DNA of 64,000 nt from Rheinheimera sp. SA_1 (GCF_001669775.1 NZ_LXWK01000011.1:992001-1056000), one strand, 5' to 3'. Positions 36,938-45,893 are shown, numbered from the stretch's first letter. Program-made: numbers and translations. Notes: generated by a model from the letters alone, not told the origin.

Positions 36938-39712
36938 TTGTGCTTTAACCTGTTACCACAAAACAGCACGGGGATGCAGTCACCAATGCCAAACTCCAAT
37001 CAGCCAATCCCGATGCCCCCGCAAAGCACTTTATCCATCATTGCAAAGATTGCGCTGTTGGCCATCGCCTACATGCTGACCGGCCATCTGGCGATGCTGT
37101 TGTCGGTGCCGCCGGGCTTTATCAGCTCGATTTTTCCGCCGGTTGGCGTGGCGCTGGCGGCAGTGCTGATTTGGGGTTATCCACTATTAATTGGCGTGTT
37201 CCTGGGTTCAACCTTACTTAACCTGAGTATTGCCATTAGCAACGAGCAACAGCTTAACTGGCAACAACTGATCATCGCCAGTAGTATCGCCTTTGGCACC
37301 ACAGTGCAGTGTTGGTGTGCTAACTGGCTGATCCGCCGCAAGATGAGTTTCCCCAACCCCCTAACCGAAGATCGCAACATCCTGTTATTGCTCTTTATTG
37401 GTGGCCCGCTGACTTGTTTGCTCAGTGCCAGCGTGGGTACGGCGGTGTTGCACTTCCACCAGATTATTACCCCTGGGCAACTACTGTTCAGCTGGTGGAA
37501 TTGGTGGATCGGCGACAGTATCGGCGTACTGATTGCAATGCCGCTGATGTTTATCGCCTTTGCTTACCCACGCGAAATATGGCGGCGTCGGGCAAGTACA
37601 GTCGGGCTGCCGTTGTTGCTGAGCTGTGTGGTGATGGTGGTGCTGTTTTTTCGGACCAGCCACGGCGAGCAATACCGGCTGCAACAGCACTTTCACGAAC
37701 AAGCCAAACTGATGGCACAAAGCATCAAATCGCGGATTTCGTTATACAGCAATTTAGTACTGCCGGTGGAGCGGCTGTTTACTGCATCGGTCGATGTGAC
37801 CGCCGCCGAATTTGCGATCTTTGTTGATTCCATTCTCAATAATCATCCGGGTATTCGTGCCATGAGCTGGAATAGCAAAGTCACTCAGGATCAACGTGCG
37901 CTATTTGAAGCAGGTTTACAGGCAACAACCGTCGACAGCATGGGGATCACCGAACGGGATCACCGCGGTCAGTTGATCCCTGCGGCGATCAGAGCTGAGT
38001 ATTTTCCTGTCACCTATATCGCGCCAATGCCGCTGCACCTGAACGTCACTGGCTATGATGTCGGCTCCGAGGCTTTGCGATTGCAAGCACTGCAAACAGC
38101 GGGCGATCAGGGCACGGCAACTTTAACGGCGCCACTGGATTTGGTACAAAACCAGCAACAGAAAAATGCCATGTTGTTGTTTTATCCGGTGTACAGCTCC
38201 GCCGAAACACCGCTGTTGGTCGCAGAGCGCCGCCAGGCGTTGCGTGGTTTTGTGGTGGCAGCTTTGCATATGGATGATGTAATTGGATCTGCAATTCGCG
38301 ACTATCCGGAACAAAGTTTTCAACTGCTGCTCACCGATATCAGTGACAAATCCGTGCCAGAACAGTCCAAAATGGAGCCCGGAATGGAGCCCGGCAATCT
38401 GTTCAGTAAAATGACCAGCCCGCTGCCAGCTTATGCCAAACGGTTAATTTGGCTCGAAGAATTTAGCGTAGGTGGGAGGCTATTCCGGATGGAGATTCTG
38501 CCGACCGAACATTATTTGCAAACCCAGAGCACGCTGCAGCCGTGGGCGGTGCTCACCGGCGGCTTGTTGTTGTGCAGCCTGCTGGGCGGTTTTTTATTGT
38601 CAGTAACCGGTCGCGCCGAACATGTGCAGCGACTGGTGCGGCAACGTACGCTGGAATTGAGCGGCATTCTGGATAACGCCGCCGAAGCTATTCTGATTTT
38701 TGATGCTGCAGGCCAAATCGAACGCGCCAACGCCGCAGCGCAACAGTTGTTTGGATACAGCGAAAGGCAACTGCCAAAGCTGCACATTGGCAGCTTATTA
38801 CCCGAACTTCAGCAATCCGGCAGCTCATTTTTACAAAGCCGGCAAGGTCGCTCGACCGAGACGGTTGGTTTGACAGCCACACATTCGACGCTGGAGCTGG
38901 AAATCAGTTTAAGTAGTTACGCCCTGCCCGGTCACACCTGGTTTATCTGCCTGTTACATGACATCAGCGAGCGGAAAAAAGTTGAGCGGCTCAAAAGCGA
39001 ATTTATTGCCACCGTCAGCCATGAACTGCGCACCCCGCTGACCTCAATTAAAGGATCACTCGAACTGGTCAATGCCGGTGTGCTGGGGCATGTGCCGGAA
39101 GCCGCCAGCAATATGCTGAGCCTGGCGCAAAAAAATACCGAACGGCTGGTGCTGCTGGTCAATGATATTTTAGATATTGAAAAACTTGAGCTCGGTGACT
39201 CGGAGCTGATGCTCTCAAGCTGTGATCTACGCGAACTGCTGCAGCAGGCACTGGCGCAAAATCAGGGTTACGCGGCCAATTTTGGTGTACCGCTCAGCCT
39301 TGATTTACAAGCCTTGCCACTGCTGGTGTTGGTAGAGGTGAATAACCAGCGGTTGCAACAAGTGTTGAGTAATCTCATCAGCAACGCGGTGAAATTTTCC
39401 GAAGCCGGCAGCCCGGTACACATCAGCGCCGAATTGCAGGCAAATCAGGTATTGATCAAAGTTCGTGATCAGGGCCCCGGCATTCCGGCCGAATTCCGCT
39501 CGCGGATTTTCCAGAAATTCGCCCAGGCCGACGGCTCAGATTCGCGCCAACGCGGCGGCACCGGCCTTGGCCTCAGCATCTGCAAAGAACTGATGGACCG
39601 GATGCACGGCACTATTGGTTTTGATAGCGTGGAAGGAGTGGGTAGTACTTTTTATATTACGTTGCCACGAGCACCGACAACGAATGAATCAAGCGACAGC
39701 AGGTTGTCTTAA
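36938..39712 (+). CDS. MASE1-CHASE-PAS sensor histidine kinase
   Basis: About 924 residues from ATG 36938. The ATG at 36986, with GGGG about 12 bases upstream, is an alternative start and removes 16 residues. Order: MASE1-like membrane sensor with about eight helices (20-245); CHASE-like extracytoplasmic domain (about 260-520) and a further helix (about 530-548); PAS domain (about 570-685) with ILDNAAEAILIFDAAGQI; HisKA with phospho-acceptor His about 695 in SHELRTPL; HATPase with N box NNQRLQQVLSNLISNAVKF, G1 VRDQGPGIP and G2 GGTGLGLSIC. There is no receiver domain and no cognate response regulator next to it, so it is an orphan kinase in this window. Likely role: sensing an extracellular or membrane signal and phosphorylating a distant regulator. 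Confidence 0.92.
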   Translation: MCFNLLPQNSTGMQSPMPNSNQPIPMPPQSTLSIIAKIALLAIAYMLTGHLAMLLSVPPGFISSIFPPVGVALAAVLIWGYPLLIGVFLGSTLLNLSIAISNEQQLNWQQLIIASSIAFGTTVQCWCANWLIRRKMSFPNPLTEDRNILLLLFIGGPLTCLLSASVGTAVLHFHQIITPGQLLFSWWNWWIGDSIGVLIAMPLMFIAFAYPREIWRRRASTVGLPLLLSCVVMVVLFFRTSHGEQYRLQQHFHEQAKLMAQSIKSRISLYSNLVLPVERLFTASVDVTAAEFAIFVDSILNNHPGIRAMSWNSKVTQDQRALFEAGLQATTVDSMGITERDHRGQLIPAAIRAEYFPVTYIAPMPLHLNVTGYDVGSEALRLQALQTAGDQGTATLTAPLDLVQNQQQKNAMLLFYPVYSSAETPLLVAERRQALRGFVVAALHMDDVIGSAIRDYPEQSFQLLLTDISDKSVPEQSKMEPGMEPGNLFSKMTSPLPAYAKRLIWLEEFSVGGRLFRMEILPTEHYLQTQSTLQPWAVLTGGLLLCSLLGGFLLSVTGRAEHVQRLVRQRTLELSGILDNAAEAILIFDAAGQIERANAAAQQLFGYSERQLPKLHIGSLLPELQQSGSSFLQSRQGRSTETVGLTATHSTLELEISLSSYALPGHTWFICLLHDISERKKVERLKSEFIATVSHELRTPLTSIKGSLELVNAGVLGHVPEAASNMLSLAQKNTERLVLLVNDILDIEKLELGDSELMLSSCDLRELLQQALAQNQGYAANFGVPLSLDLQALPLLVLVEVNNQRLQQVLSNLISNAVKFSEAGSPVHISAELQANQVLIKVRDQGPGIPAEFRSRIFQKFAQADGSDSRQRGGTGLGLSICKELMDRMHGTIGFDSVEGVGSTFYITLPRAPTTNESSDSRLS

Positions 39713-39727
39713 TGACCTGTGCTGTCG
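39694..39727. repeat. Inverted repeat at 3' end of the histidine kinase gene
   Basis: CGACAGC-AGGT and ACCT-GT-GCTGTCG pair across a short loop, overlapping the kinase stop codon region. There is no clear T tract. It could serve as a transcript end or RNA stabiliser. Confidence 0.4.
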
Positions 39728-39852
39728 TGAGGCGCCGGAATGACGCAACGTGAGGCTGTTTGTCATCTTTAAAACAAAATGACGACTTAACTTATCTACT
39801 TTTATGCCGATTTCAACTGCATATAACCAGAAGTTGCGTGCCATAAAACAAC

Positions 39853-40983
39853 TTATGCTATAACCGCCCTCACCACCACCAAGCCTACCATCAGCGCCAA
39901 TGGAAACACCAAAAACAGCTGCGGTTTTAGCCAAATTCCGGTTAGTGTCACCACATAAAACAACAACCACAACCCCCATTGCGTCAGGCCAAAAATTCCT
40001 GACATTAGCATCAGCATGACGCCAAGCGTGGTCTTTGCCACAACATACATCAAAGCCTGCGTCCCTTGTGTGGCTGCTCTTTGCGGTAAAGTCGCCAGAT
40101 AAAGCTGATATTGTGCGCGCAGCGCCTGGGTGCCAAACAAGCTGCTGGCAAGCAATAACGCAGTTAAAAAACTGATGAGATTCAATAGATAAGGTGCGAA
40201 TTCGGCATTGACTGCCGCAACACAGACCCGCGTCAAGGCGATGAGTAACAACAGCGCCACCAGCCGCAGGCATTCTGCCGAAGGTGAATCCATATCGGAT
40301 CTTAATAACAAACGGTACAGGCCTTGCGGCCAGCGGCCTAATTTTAGCGAAAACGCCGGTAACCAATGCTCGAGAAGTAGCACCGCGCCCCACAGCAATA
40401 ACCACTGCGGCTTGGAAAATTCTGCTGCCCAGCTAAAAGCAACAAACGGAAACAGCAACAGACTGAGCCAGGGAGTTTTCCGGCGTAGCGCCAACCGGCT
40501 ATAGCAGATAGCGAGCAGCAGCATCCCGGCCAGCGGCACCAGTTCCAGCCACAGCTGCGACGATCCGGCAGCGGTCAGCCGAGCGCTTTGCTGCAACAAC
40601 ACCACACTGAGCAACACCAAAGGCCCCAGGATAAAAAAGTTGGCGCCATAAAGCACCAATCCCGCGTTACTGGCAGCTTTTAATAACGGTCGGGTTGGTA
40701 AGGAATGCAGATACAGCTGATAACGATTACCGCTGATCCCTTCACGTTGCAACGTCATCCAGCTATACAACAACAGCAAATAACCCCACAAGGTATTGAG
40801 GTACACCAATGCCGTGGTTGCCGGATTGGCAGCAACGCCTAACGATAACAGCGGCAGGAATACCAAAGCCGGCAGCGCCATTGGAAATAACACCACTAGC
40901 CCAAAACCAATTTGTTGCAGGCTTTGTAGCCACTGCCACAGCTCCTCATGGTAAATCCGGACCCGCCACAACCAATAATTCAT
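39853..40983 (-). CDS. Multi-helix membrane protein, permease partner of the ABC ATPase
   Basis: A 376-residue protein with about ten hydrophobic segments and no recognised catalytic motif. Its ATG overlaps the end of the ATPase gene by four bases (40980-40983), so the two are translationally coupled and probably form one ABC-2-type transporter. It resembles uncharacterised ABC-associated membrane proteins of gammaproteobacteria (possibly DUF6136). The substrate cannot be inferred. Confidence 0.65.
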   Translation of the reverse strand: MNYWLWRVRIYHEELWQWLQSLQQIGFGLVVLFPMALPALVFLPLLSLGVAANPATTALVYLNTLWGYLLLLYSWMTLQREGISGNRYQLYLHSLPTRPLLKAASNAGLVLYGANFFILGPLVLLSVVLLQQSARLTAAGSSQLWLELVPLAGMLLLAICYSRLALRRKTPWLSLLLFPFVAFSWAAEFSKPQWLLLWGAVLLLEHWLPAFSLKLGRWPQGLYRLLLRSDMDSPSAECLRLVALLLLIALTRVCVAAVNAEFAPYLLNLISFLTALLLASSLFGTQALRAQYQLYLATLPQRAATQGTQALMYVVAKTTLGVMLMLMSGIFGLTQWGLWLLFYVVTLTGIWLKPQLFLVFPLALMVGLVVVRAVIA

Positions 40984-41639
40984 GCTGTTTTGCTGGCTCC
41001 GTCCTTTGTTGACTCAAAAGCAGCGGCTTCGCTATTGGCTATCAGATCCGCCAGCGGCAGATGTAGCATCGGTAAATCACCGGCAGACAATGGCTCGTGG
41101 CTGGCGACTATCACCTGACCCGGATAATGGGTTAAAACGCGGGTAAGCACTGCCCGGGACTGCTCGTCCAGGCCATTGCTGGGTTCATCCAATAACAACA
41201 GCTCTGGTTGATGTTGCAACGCCATGATCAAACTCAGTTTTTTATAGTTGCCAAGCGATAGGTCACCCACTTTGGTGCGCATAAAGGGTGTCAGACCAAA
41301 TTCAGCTGTCCAGTCAACTGCGGTTTCGTCGTGATCGCCCGCAAATTGCAGTGACTGAAACTGCAGTAATTCCTGCACCGTCATAAACACCGGCAATTCA
41401 ACTTTGTTGGCACTGATGCCAATCAACCGTTTTGCCTGAGGCTGTAATACATCTTGTTGTTTGAAGCTGACCTGCCCGGCCAGTGGTTTGATTAAACCCG
41501 CCGCCAGTAACAATAAAGTGGTTTTACCGCTGCCATTGGCGCCAGTGATCAGCACCCGCGGCGCTTCGATAGCAAAGGACAACTTGCGAAAGATCACTGC
41601 GTTGTCGTAATGGTGGCAGACCTGGTTAAACTCTAACAA
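40980..41639 (-). CDS. ABC transporter ATP-binding subunit
   Basis: A 219-residue ATPase of CcmA-like size. Walker A is ITGANGSGKTTLLLL (about 31-45), the signature is LSLGNYKK, and Walker B is ELLLLDEPSNGLDEQ with a downstream switch His in VIVASHEP. The C-terminal 25 residues are low in motif content. It overlaps the membrane protein gene downstream by four bases, giving an ATPase-plus-permease pair. About 120 bases upstream lies the convergent end of an AraC gene. Export of an unknown compound is the default expectation for ABC-2 pairs. Confidence 0.88.
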   Translation of the reverse strand: MLEFNQVCHHYDNAVIFRKLSFAIEAPRVLITGANGSGKTTLLLLAAGLIKPLAGQVSFKQQDVLQPQAKRLIGISANKVELPVFMTVQELLQFQSLQFAGDHDETAVDWTAEFGLTPFMRTKVGDLSLGNYKKLSLIMALQHQPELLLLDEPSNGLDEQSRAVLTRVLTHYPGQVIVASHEPLSAGDLPMLHLPLADLIANSEAAAFESTKDGASKTA

Positions 41640-41762
41640 TGGTGCATTTTCCTTTGCTGGAAGTCTGTTGCGCGTTTTTGAATAATGAAGTTTTTACCAT
41701 CAAACACAACACGGTTAAAACTGAAATTTGTAACACAAAGTTCGATTGACAATTCAGGCTGC

Positions 41763-42602
41763 TTACTGCTGCAGCTGCAACCACTCTCTGGGGCTGCTGC
41801 CGGTTTTTCGCCGAAAGGTGCGAGCCAGCGCCGACGGGCTTTCATAACCGACGTCATCAGCAATTAGCGCAATGGGACGGCCCTCCCGCAATAGTTTTTG
41901 CGCCAAACTGACCCGCCAGCTCGCCAGATAATCGGCCGGCGTAATACCCACCACTTTGTGAAACTTGGCAGCAAAACTGGCTCTGGACATACTGGCGGCA
42001 CTGGCTAGTTCCGCTACCGACCAGGCTTTGGCCGGTTGGTCGTGCATCAGCGTCACTGCTTTGGCTAACCGCAAATCAGCAAGACCGGCCATCATGCCCG
42101 ACGCCACACTGCTGCTCGCCATCATATGCCGCAGCAATTGGATCACCACCAGCTCAAACAACCGGTTTAACACCGCGTTTTTGCCACAATGCTGGGCAAA
42201 AGCTTCCCCAAACAACCAGTCGAGATTGCCGCTCAGCATCGGAATGTCCGCCAACGGCATCAGCACATAAGCTGGCAACGCCATGGTCAGCGGATTATCC
42301 AGCCCGCCATCAAAACAAAGTGCTGCCGATACCAGCTCCACCTGCTGCTGACTTTCCATGCTCGGCACAGGCGCTGCCTGCAGGTTATGGCTGCAAGGCC
42401 GTGGCAAAAACACCAGACTCGGCTCGCTGATGCGGATCGGTTGCTGCTGACCCAACTGCAGCAACGCATCCCCCGCGCGCAGCAAATGCAATTTGGCGCT
42501 GCGATCTTTGACATCAAAACCAAGCTCAGCCTGCAACTCACCACCAAAAATCGTGGTGGCGTGCATCCCAAACTGCGCTAACAAAGTAGAAAGGCGATCC
42601 AT
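41763..42602 (-). CDS. Cupin-AraC transcription regulator
   Basis: A 279-residue protein with an N-terminal cupin-like effector domain (about 1-170; LHLLRAGDALLQLG..., LVFLPRPCSHNL) and a C-terminal AraC HTH (about 180-279; WSVAELASAASMSRASFAAKFHKVVGITPADYLASWR and IALIADDVGYESPSALARTFRRKTGSSPREW). It is divergent from the exported alpha/beta hydrolase gene at 42795, which it probably controls. Such cupin-AraC regulators often answer to small organic compounds. In the 192-base gap, TTAGA occurs twice 21 bases apart, possibly part of a direct-repeat operator. Confidence 0.9.
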   Translation of the reverse strand: MDRLSTLLAQFGMHATTIFGGELQAELGFDVKDRSAKLHLLRAGDALLQLGQQQPIRISEPSLVFLPRPCSHNLQAAPVPSMESQQQVELVSAALCFDGGLDNPLTMALPAYVLMPLADIPMLSGNLDWLFGEAFAQHCGKNAVLNRLFELVVIQLLRHMMASSSVASGMMAGLADLRLAKAVTLMHDQPAKAWSVAELASAASMSRASFAAKFHKVVGITPADYLASWRVSLAQKLLREGRPIALIADDVGYESPSALARTFRRKTGSSPREWLQLQQ

Positions 42603-42794
42603 AAAAACCTCAAATTAGACGATCTGTTGCATAAGTTAGATTATTTGAACCCAAAAAGAAAGCTCATCGCCTTACTATAACCACAGCTGCCAACCACCAG
42701 ATGCAAGCAACGGCAACCCTGGGTACAGCAGACCAACAACAACCAGGCCACTGTGGCCAACTTAATCAGCGAATAACACCAAAAGGAACATGCC

Positions 42795-43586
42795 ATGAAA
42801 AACTTCAAATCAACTGTATTCACCAGCGCTATCGCTTCAATCAGCCTGCTGTTTGGCGCTGCCGCTTTTGCTGCCGACAAACCAACAGTACTGCTGGTCC
42901 ACGGCGCTTTTGCTGAATCGTCCAGCTGGAATGGCGTGGTGGCCGAGCTGCAGCAACAAGGTTATCCGGTAGTGGCGGTTGCCAATCCATTGCGCAGTGT
43001 AAAAACTGATGCCGCCTATCTGGCCGACATTGTGGCGCAAACCCAAGGCCCGGTGCTGTTAGTGGGTCACTCTTATGGCGGCTCGGTAATTAGCAATGTC
43101 ACAGCGGATGCCAGCAAAATTAAAGCCCTGGTGTACGTGGCTGCTTTTGCTCCGGCACAAGGTGAAAATATTGCAGAATTATCAGGCAGATACCCAGGCG
43201 GCACTTTAGGCCCGGCGCTGGCAGCTCCGGTGGTATTAAAGGACGGCAACAAAGATTTATACATTCAGCAGGATAAATTCGGCGCCCAGTTTGCAGCCGA
43301 CGTACCTGCCGCCGAAGCCGCATTAATGGCTGCGACGCAGCGCCCGGTGACCGAAGCGGCCTTGCATGAAGCCTCAGGTATCCCGGCCTGGAAAACCATT
43401 CCATCCTGGGCGATTTACGGTACCGCTGATAAAAACATTCCGGCCGCGGCAATGAAGTTTATGGCCAAACGTGCCGGTGCTAAACGGATTGTCGAAGTCG
43501 AAGATGCCTCACATGTGGTGATGACGTCCAACCCAAAACAAGTAGCCGGGCTGATTATTGAAGCGGCGGAAGCAACTGCAAAATAA
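42795..43586 (+). CDS. Exported alpha/beta hydrolase
   Basis: A 263-residue protein with a clear signal peptide (about 1-27, AAAFAA|DKP). The fold shows LLVHGAFAESSSW (oxyanion HG) and nucleophile Ser in VLLVGHSYGGSVI (about 97). An acid lies in WAIYGTADKNIP and the catalytic His in VEDASHVVMTSNP (about 240). The group contains esterases, salicylate- or chlorophyll-type hydrolases and haloperoxidase-like enzymes; the substrate is not evident. A ribosome site (AAGGAAC) precedes the ATG. It is transcribed away from the cupin-AraC regulator and ends at a strong hairpin. Confidence 0.9.
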   Translation: MKNFKSTVFTSAIASISLLFGAAAFAADKPTVLLVHGAFAESSSWNGVVAELQQQGYPVVAVANPLRSVKTDAAYLADIVAQTQGPVLLVGHSYGGSVISNVTADASKIKALVYVAAFAPAQGENIAELSGRYPGGTLGPALAAPVVLKDGNKDLYIQQDKFGAQFAADVPAAEAALMAATQRPVTEAALHEASGIPAWKTIPSWAIYGTADKNIPAAAMKFMAKRAGAKRIVEVEDASHVVMTSNPKQVAGLIIEAAEATAK

Positions 43587-43639
43587 CGGATATACCGATG
43601 ATCAGCGCAGAGCGTTCTGAAACGCTGGTTGCCTGAAAA

Positions 43640-43672
43640 ACCAATGCCCTGAAGCACATTCAGGGCATTGGT
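43640..43672 (+). terminator. Strong hairpin terminator after the alpha/beta hydrolase
   Basis: ACCAATGCCCTGAA (43640-43653) and TTCAGGGCATTGGT (43659-43672) are exact complements with a 5-base loop. The tail is only weakly T-rich (ACTTTAAG). It ends the hydrolase transcript and may work in both directions. Confidence 0.75.
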
Positions 43673-43713
43673 ACTTTAAGACATCAGCACTTTAAGACAT
43701 CAGTACTTTAAGG
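43672..43713. repeat. 16-bp tandem repeat, two and a half copies
   Basis: TACTTTAAGACATCAG, CACTTTAAGACATCAG and a partial TACTTTAAGG follow directly after the terminator. The first two units differ by one base. Recent slippage duplication is the simplest explanation. Confidence 0.75.
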
Positions 43714-43905
43714 AATTGATAACGAACGCTGCGGTGCTCTGTTGGTCGCGCTTGCGCTATTCATCAGCTCGCCAACTAACGCAGACAGGCCAATAAAAAC
43801 CAGTGCTGCCAGCAGGTTGTAAAACAGACCGGCCGCTGCTGCAACCTGATCTTTGTAACCAAAAGGCTGAGTGTGACCACAATACCGATCAATAAAACCA
43901 CCCAA
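43708..43905 (-). pseudogene. Possible remnant of a small membrane protein
   Basis: A 65-codon frame encodes one clear hydrophobic helix (LFYNLLAALVFIGLSALVGEL). Just upstream, a second helix (VVLLIGIVVTLSLLV) is encoded in the neighbouring frame, so a one-base frameshift near 43845-43855 would join them into a two-helix protein. There is no good start or ribosome site. It may be decay debris rather than a gene. Confidence 0.3.
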
Positions 43906-43920
43906 CGTCAGCTACCTGCC

Positions 43921-43971
43921 TTGACATAGTTTCCTAGGAAACTTAAATTAAGATTAGTTCCTTAGGAAACT
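43921..43971 (+). promoter_or_regulatory. Sigma-70 promoter with palindromic operators (MarR-type control)
   Basis: TTGACA (43921-43926) and TAAATT (43944-43949) are 17 bases apart, a near-ideal sigma-70 promoter. The spacer holds a perfect 16-base palindrome AGTTTCCTAGGAAACT (43928-43943). A second, imperfect copy AGTTCCTTAGGAAACT lies at 43956-43971 over the start region. A dimeric repressor, most likely the MarR protein encoded at 44496, would block RNA polymerase here. Confidence 0.8.
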
Positions 43972-44066
43972 ATATCGGTGACCACTAGCTTGAAAAACGC
44001 CGGTGCTGAGGCCCAAAGCCACACCTCGACATGTAACGACAATGCTTAACGTAACAGAGGCAACAG

Positions 44067-44462
44067 ATGAACCCAACGCAAACCCAACTGATCAACCAAG
44101 CTTTTAGCAAATCGAACGCCGGACAAATCCATTTTGGTCAGGTGATTGGCATGCTGATGGAAGCAGACGTTGAATCCTACGCGGTCGATTTTCGAAGCGG
44201 CACCACTACTTATTACACTAAAGCCGATCAATGTTATGCCCTGAGTTTCGCACCTTCCGGCACAGCGGTGGCGCAGCAATTTAGTAAAGATGCGGTAAAG
44301 CAGGCCATTGTCAGTGCGCAGCAAGGCAAGGTGTTGTACCCGGAATTTAAAGAACTGGTATTAGCAGCCGGTTGTATTGGTTACAGCGTGTGGATTGCCG
44401 GTCGCCATGTAGTGTATTTTGGCCGTCGTGGTGAGCAACATGTTGAGTTTTTTCCGGATTGA
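44067..44462 (+). CDS. DUF1398 family protein
   Basis: A 131-residue soluble protein resembling the DUF1398/YbcV-type family: an N-terminal helical part (QAFSKSNAGQIHFGQVIGMLMEADVESYAVDFRSGTTTYY) and a C-terminal beta-rich part (GYSVWIAGRHVVYFGRRGEQHVEFFP). Some relatives are annotated as phage-envelope proteins, but there is no phage context here. It is the first gene after the operator-embedded promoter and 33 bases upstream of marR, so it is probably under MarR control. Function unknown. Confidence 0.8.
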   Translation: MNPTQTQLINQAFSKSNAGQIHFGQVIGMLMEADVESYAVDFRSGTTTYYTKADQCYALSFAPSGTAVAQQFSKDAVKQAIVSAQQGKVLYPEFKELVLAAGCIGYSVWIAGRHVVYFGRRGEQHVEFFPD

Positions 44463-44495
44463 TAGCTAACCAAGGACGCCGAAGAGAATGAAGCA

Positions 44496-44966
44496 ATGAC
44501 CAAAGCAGCGACAAGTCATATCAGCAACTTAGAAGACCATTTGGGCTACCACCTGCGCAGCGTATCCAATGCGGTGTCGCACAGTTTTGCCCGAAAGCTG
44601 GCCGCCACCGAGGTTACAGTCGCCGAATGGGTGATCCTGCGGGAAATGTTTGGTCAGGACAACCAGACATCCCCCAGCGCTATCGCCGACTTAACCGGCC
44701 TGACCCGTGGCGCCGTGTCCAAACTCATCGAGCGGCTGTTGCAAAAAGGCCTGGTCGAACGCACGGGTTCTGACGCCGACCGCCGCTGCCAATGGATCAG
44801 CCTAACCGACAGCGCCAGAAAGTTAGTACCGCAGCTGGCGCAACTGGCTGATGACAATGACGATTATTTCTTTGGGGTATTAACCAGCAACGAACAGCAG
44901 CAATTAAAACAACTACTGGATAAACTTCGGGTACATCACCAATTACTGACAAGGCCGGTGGATTAA
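44496..44966 (+). CDS. MarR-family transcription regulator
   Basis: A 156-residue winged-helix protein. HTH: SPSAIADLTGLTRGAVSKLIERLLQKGLVERTGSDADRRCQWISLTDSARKLV, with the D-x-R wing typical of MarR. It has helical dimerization ends and one cysteine in the wing (RRCQW). It shares a transcript with the DUF1398 gene and probably represses the promoter at 43921 through the two TTCC-TAGG-AA palindromes. It borders the last attC of the integron array. The ligand is unknown. Confidence 0.92.
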   Translation: MTKAATSHISNLEDHLGYHLRSVSNAVSHSFARKLAATEVTVAEWVILREMFGQDNQTSPSAIADLTGLTRGAVSKLIERLLQKGLVERTGSDADRRCQWISLTDSARKLVPQLAQLADDNDDYFFGVLTSNEQQQLKQLLDKLRVHHQLLTRPVD

Positions 44967-45010
44967 ACTGCAAATACCGGGATCGTTATGCAAAGTGCAT
45001 CGTAGCGGCA

Positions 45011-45074
45011 ATATAACGCTCGCCACACAAGCGAGCAACTTGCCTAAGGCTGCAAATGACGCGGCTTGTTATGT
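45011..45074 (-). repeat. attC-like site 6 (last cassette)
   Basis: Read on the minus strand it starts ATAACAAGCC and ends GCGAGCGTTATAT. The TAAC and GTTA ends, with imperfect dyad symmetry between, match the attC form. It follows the 69-residue cassette gene and marks the left end of the array. Confidence 0.75.
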
Positions 45075-45087
45075 TTTACGGCATAGC

Positions 45088-45297
45088 TTACAAACGATTA
45101 CCTTTTGCTAAAGATTTTAGTAAGCGCCACTTTGGTATAAGGAAAAAAGGCTGCAACACAATAAAAGTAAACAACCAGACTTTAAACGAGACCCAAAGAT
45201 CGTATTGAAATAACTGAATAAAGCCTATAAACAGGCATAAAACAAAAGGTGTCATTTCAATCCAAATTAACGCTTGGAAAAATTGTTTGCTGAACAA
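45088..45297 (-). CDS. Integron cassette: small two-helix membrane protein
   Basis: A 69-residue hydrophobic protein with two predicted membrane helices (about 10-30 and 35-55) and a basic C-terminus (KWRLLKSLAKGNRL). No family recognised. It is the most distal of six cassette genes and is bounded by attC-like sites on both sides. A single gene, same strand, with short spacers, fits the cassette pattern. Confidence 0.6.
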   Translation of the reverse strand: MFSKQFFQALIWIEMTPFVLCLFIGFIQLFQYDLWVSFKVWLFTFIVLQPFFLIPKWRLLKSLAKGNRL

Positions 45298-45310
45298 TGC
45301 TTCCTCTCAA

Positions 45311-45397
45311 ACATAACGTAAAGCACACGGGTGGCGAGCCGCGCAGCGGGTTGACGTCCCTGCGACCAACGGGAGCGAGTGCTGCGTATTGTTATGT
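45311..45397 (-). repeat. attC-like site 5
   Basis: On the minus strand it starts CATAACAATACGCAGC and ends GCTTTACGTTATG. It shares TAACAA with the other sites and has an imperfect inverted repeat in between. It lies just after the DUF7000-like cassette gene. Confidence 0.75.
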
Positions 45398-45401
45398 GCC
45401 A

Positions 45402-45893
45402 CTACTCGTATGCCTCCAGCATGTTAAAAATTTCCTGTGATAACGGTCCGAATGCATTGTGTATAGATTCAGAAAGCCTTTTATCATTGTCAAAGCCTGG
45501 ATTCGCAAGCAGCGTAACTTCGAAAATTGAATACTCCGGCATTGTTTCCGGATTTACCCACTTCACACCTTTTAGTTTTTCCCAATAACGAATTTGCACA
45601 TCCTTCGTTTGTCCAAGAAGCCAAAGTTCGAAATGTACCTGCTGATGGTTAAACACAATTGCTAGCTTTAGCTTATTCTTTTTTAAATAATCATTTTGCA
45701 GATAAAAGTAAGTGAAATCTATGTAGCCATGCAGTACATTTGCAACTGAGAACTCACCTTTATATTTTTTTGAGAATTCAGTTCTAAGGTTTTGAACAAT
45801 ACCGACCAGACTTTGATAGGTTTTTTGAATCTCACCACTCGCGAAAGCCTCCTTGTAGGCGGGTATCAGAGTATTTAAGCTTTTACCTGACAT
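45402..45893 (-). CDS. Integron cassette: DUF7000-like protein
   Basis: A 163-residue soluble protein. Conserved-looking segments: LVGIVQNLRTEFSKKY, VLHGYIDFTYFYLQNDYLKKNKLKLAIVFNHQQVHFELWLLGQTKDVQIRYWEKLK. These fit an uncharacterised family I associate with DUF7000. It has no signal peptide and no catalytic motif that I can name. Its short spacer to the next gene holds an attC-like site, and it lies on the same strand as all other cassettes. Function unknown. Confidence 0.65.
   Translation of the reverse strand: MSGKSLNTLIPAYKEAFASGEIQKTYQSLVGIVQNLRTEFSKKYKGEFSVANVLHGYIDFTYFYLQNDYLKKNKLKLAIVFNHQQVHFELWLLGQTKDVQIRYWEKLKGVKWVNPETMPEYSIFEVTLLANPGFDNDKRLSESIHNAFGPLSQEIFNMLEAYE

Noticed and set aside
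39689-40405. 238-codon minus-strand frame overlapping the ABC membrane gene
   Set aside because: The 376-residue frame is coupled to the ATPase gene and has regular membrane helices; the other frame has neither.
44067-44462. Prophage remnant, because DUF1398 is sometimes annotated as phage-envelope protein
   Set aside because: No other phage-type gene is near, and it is co-transcribed with marR.
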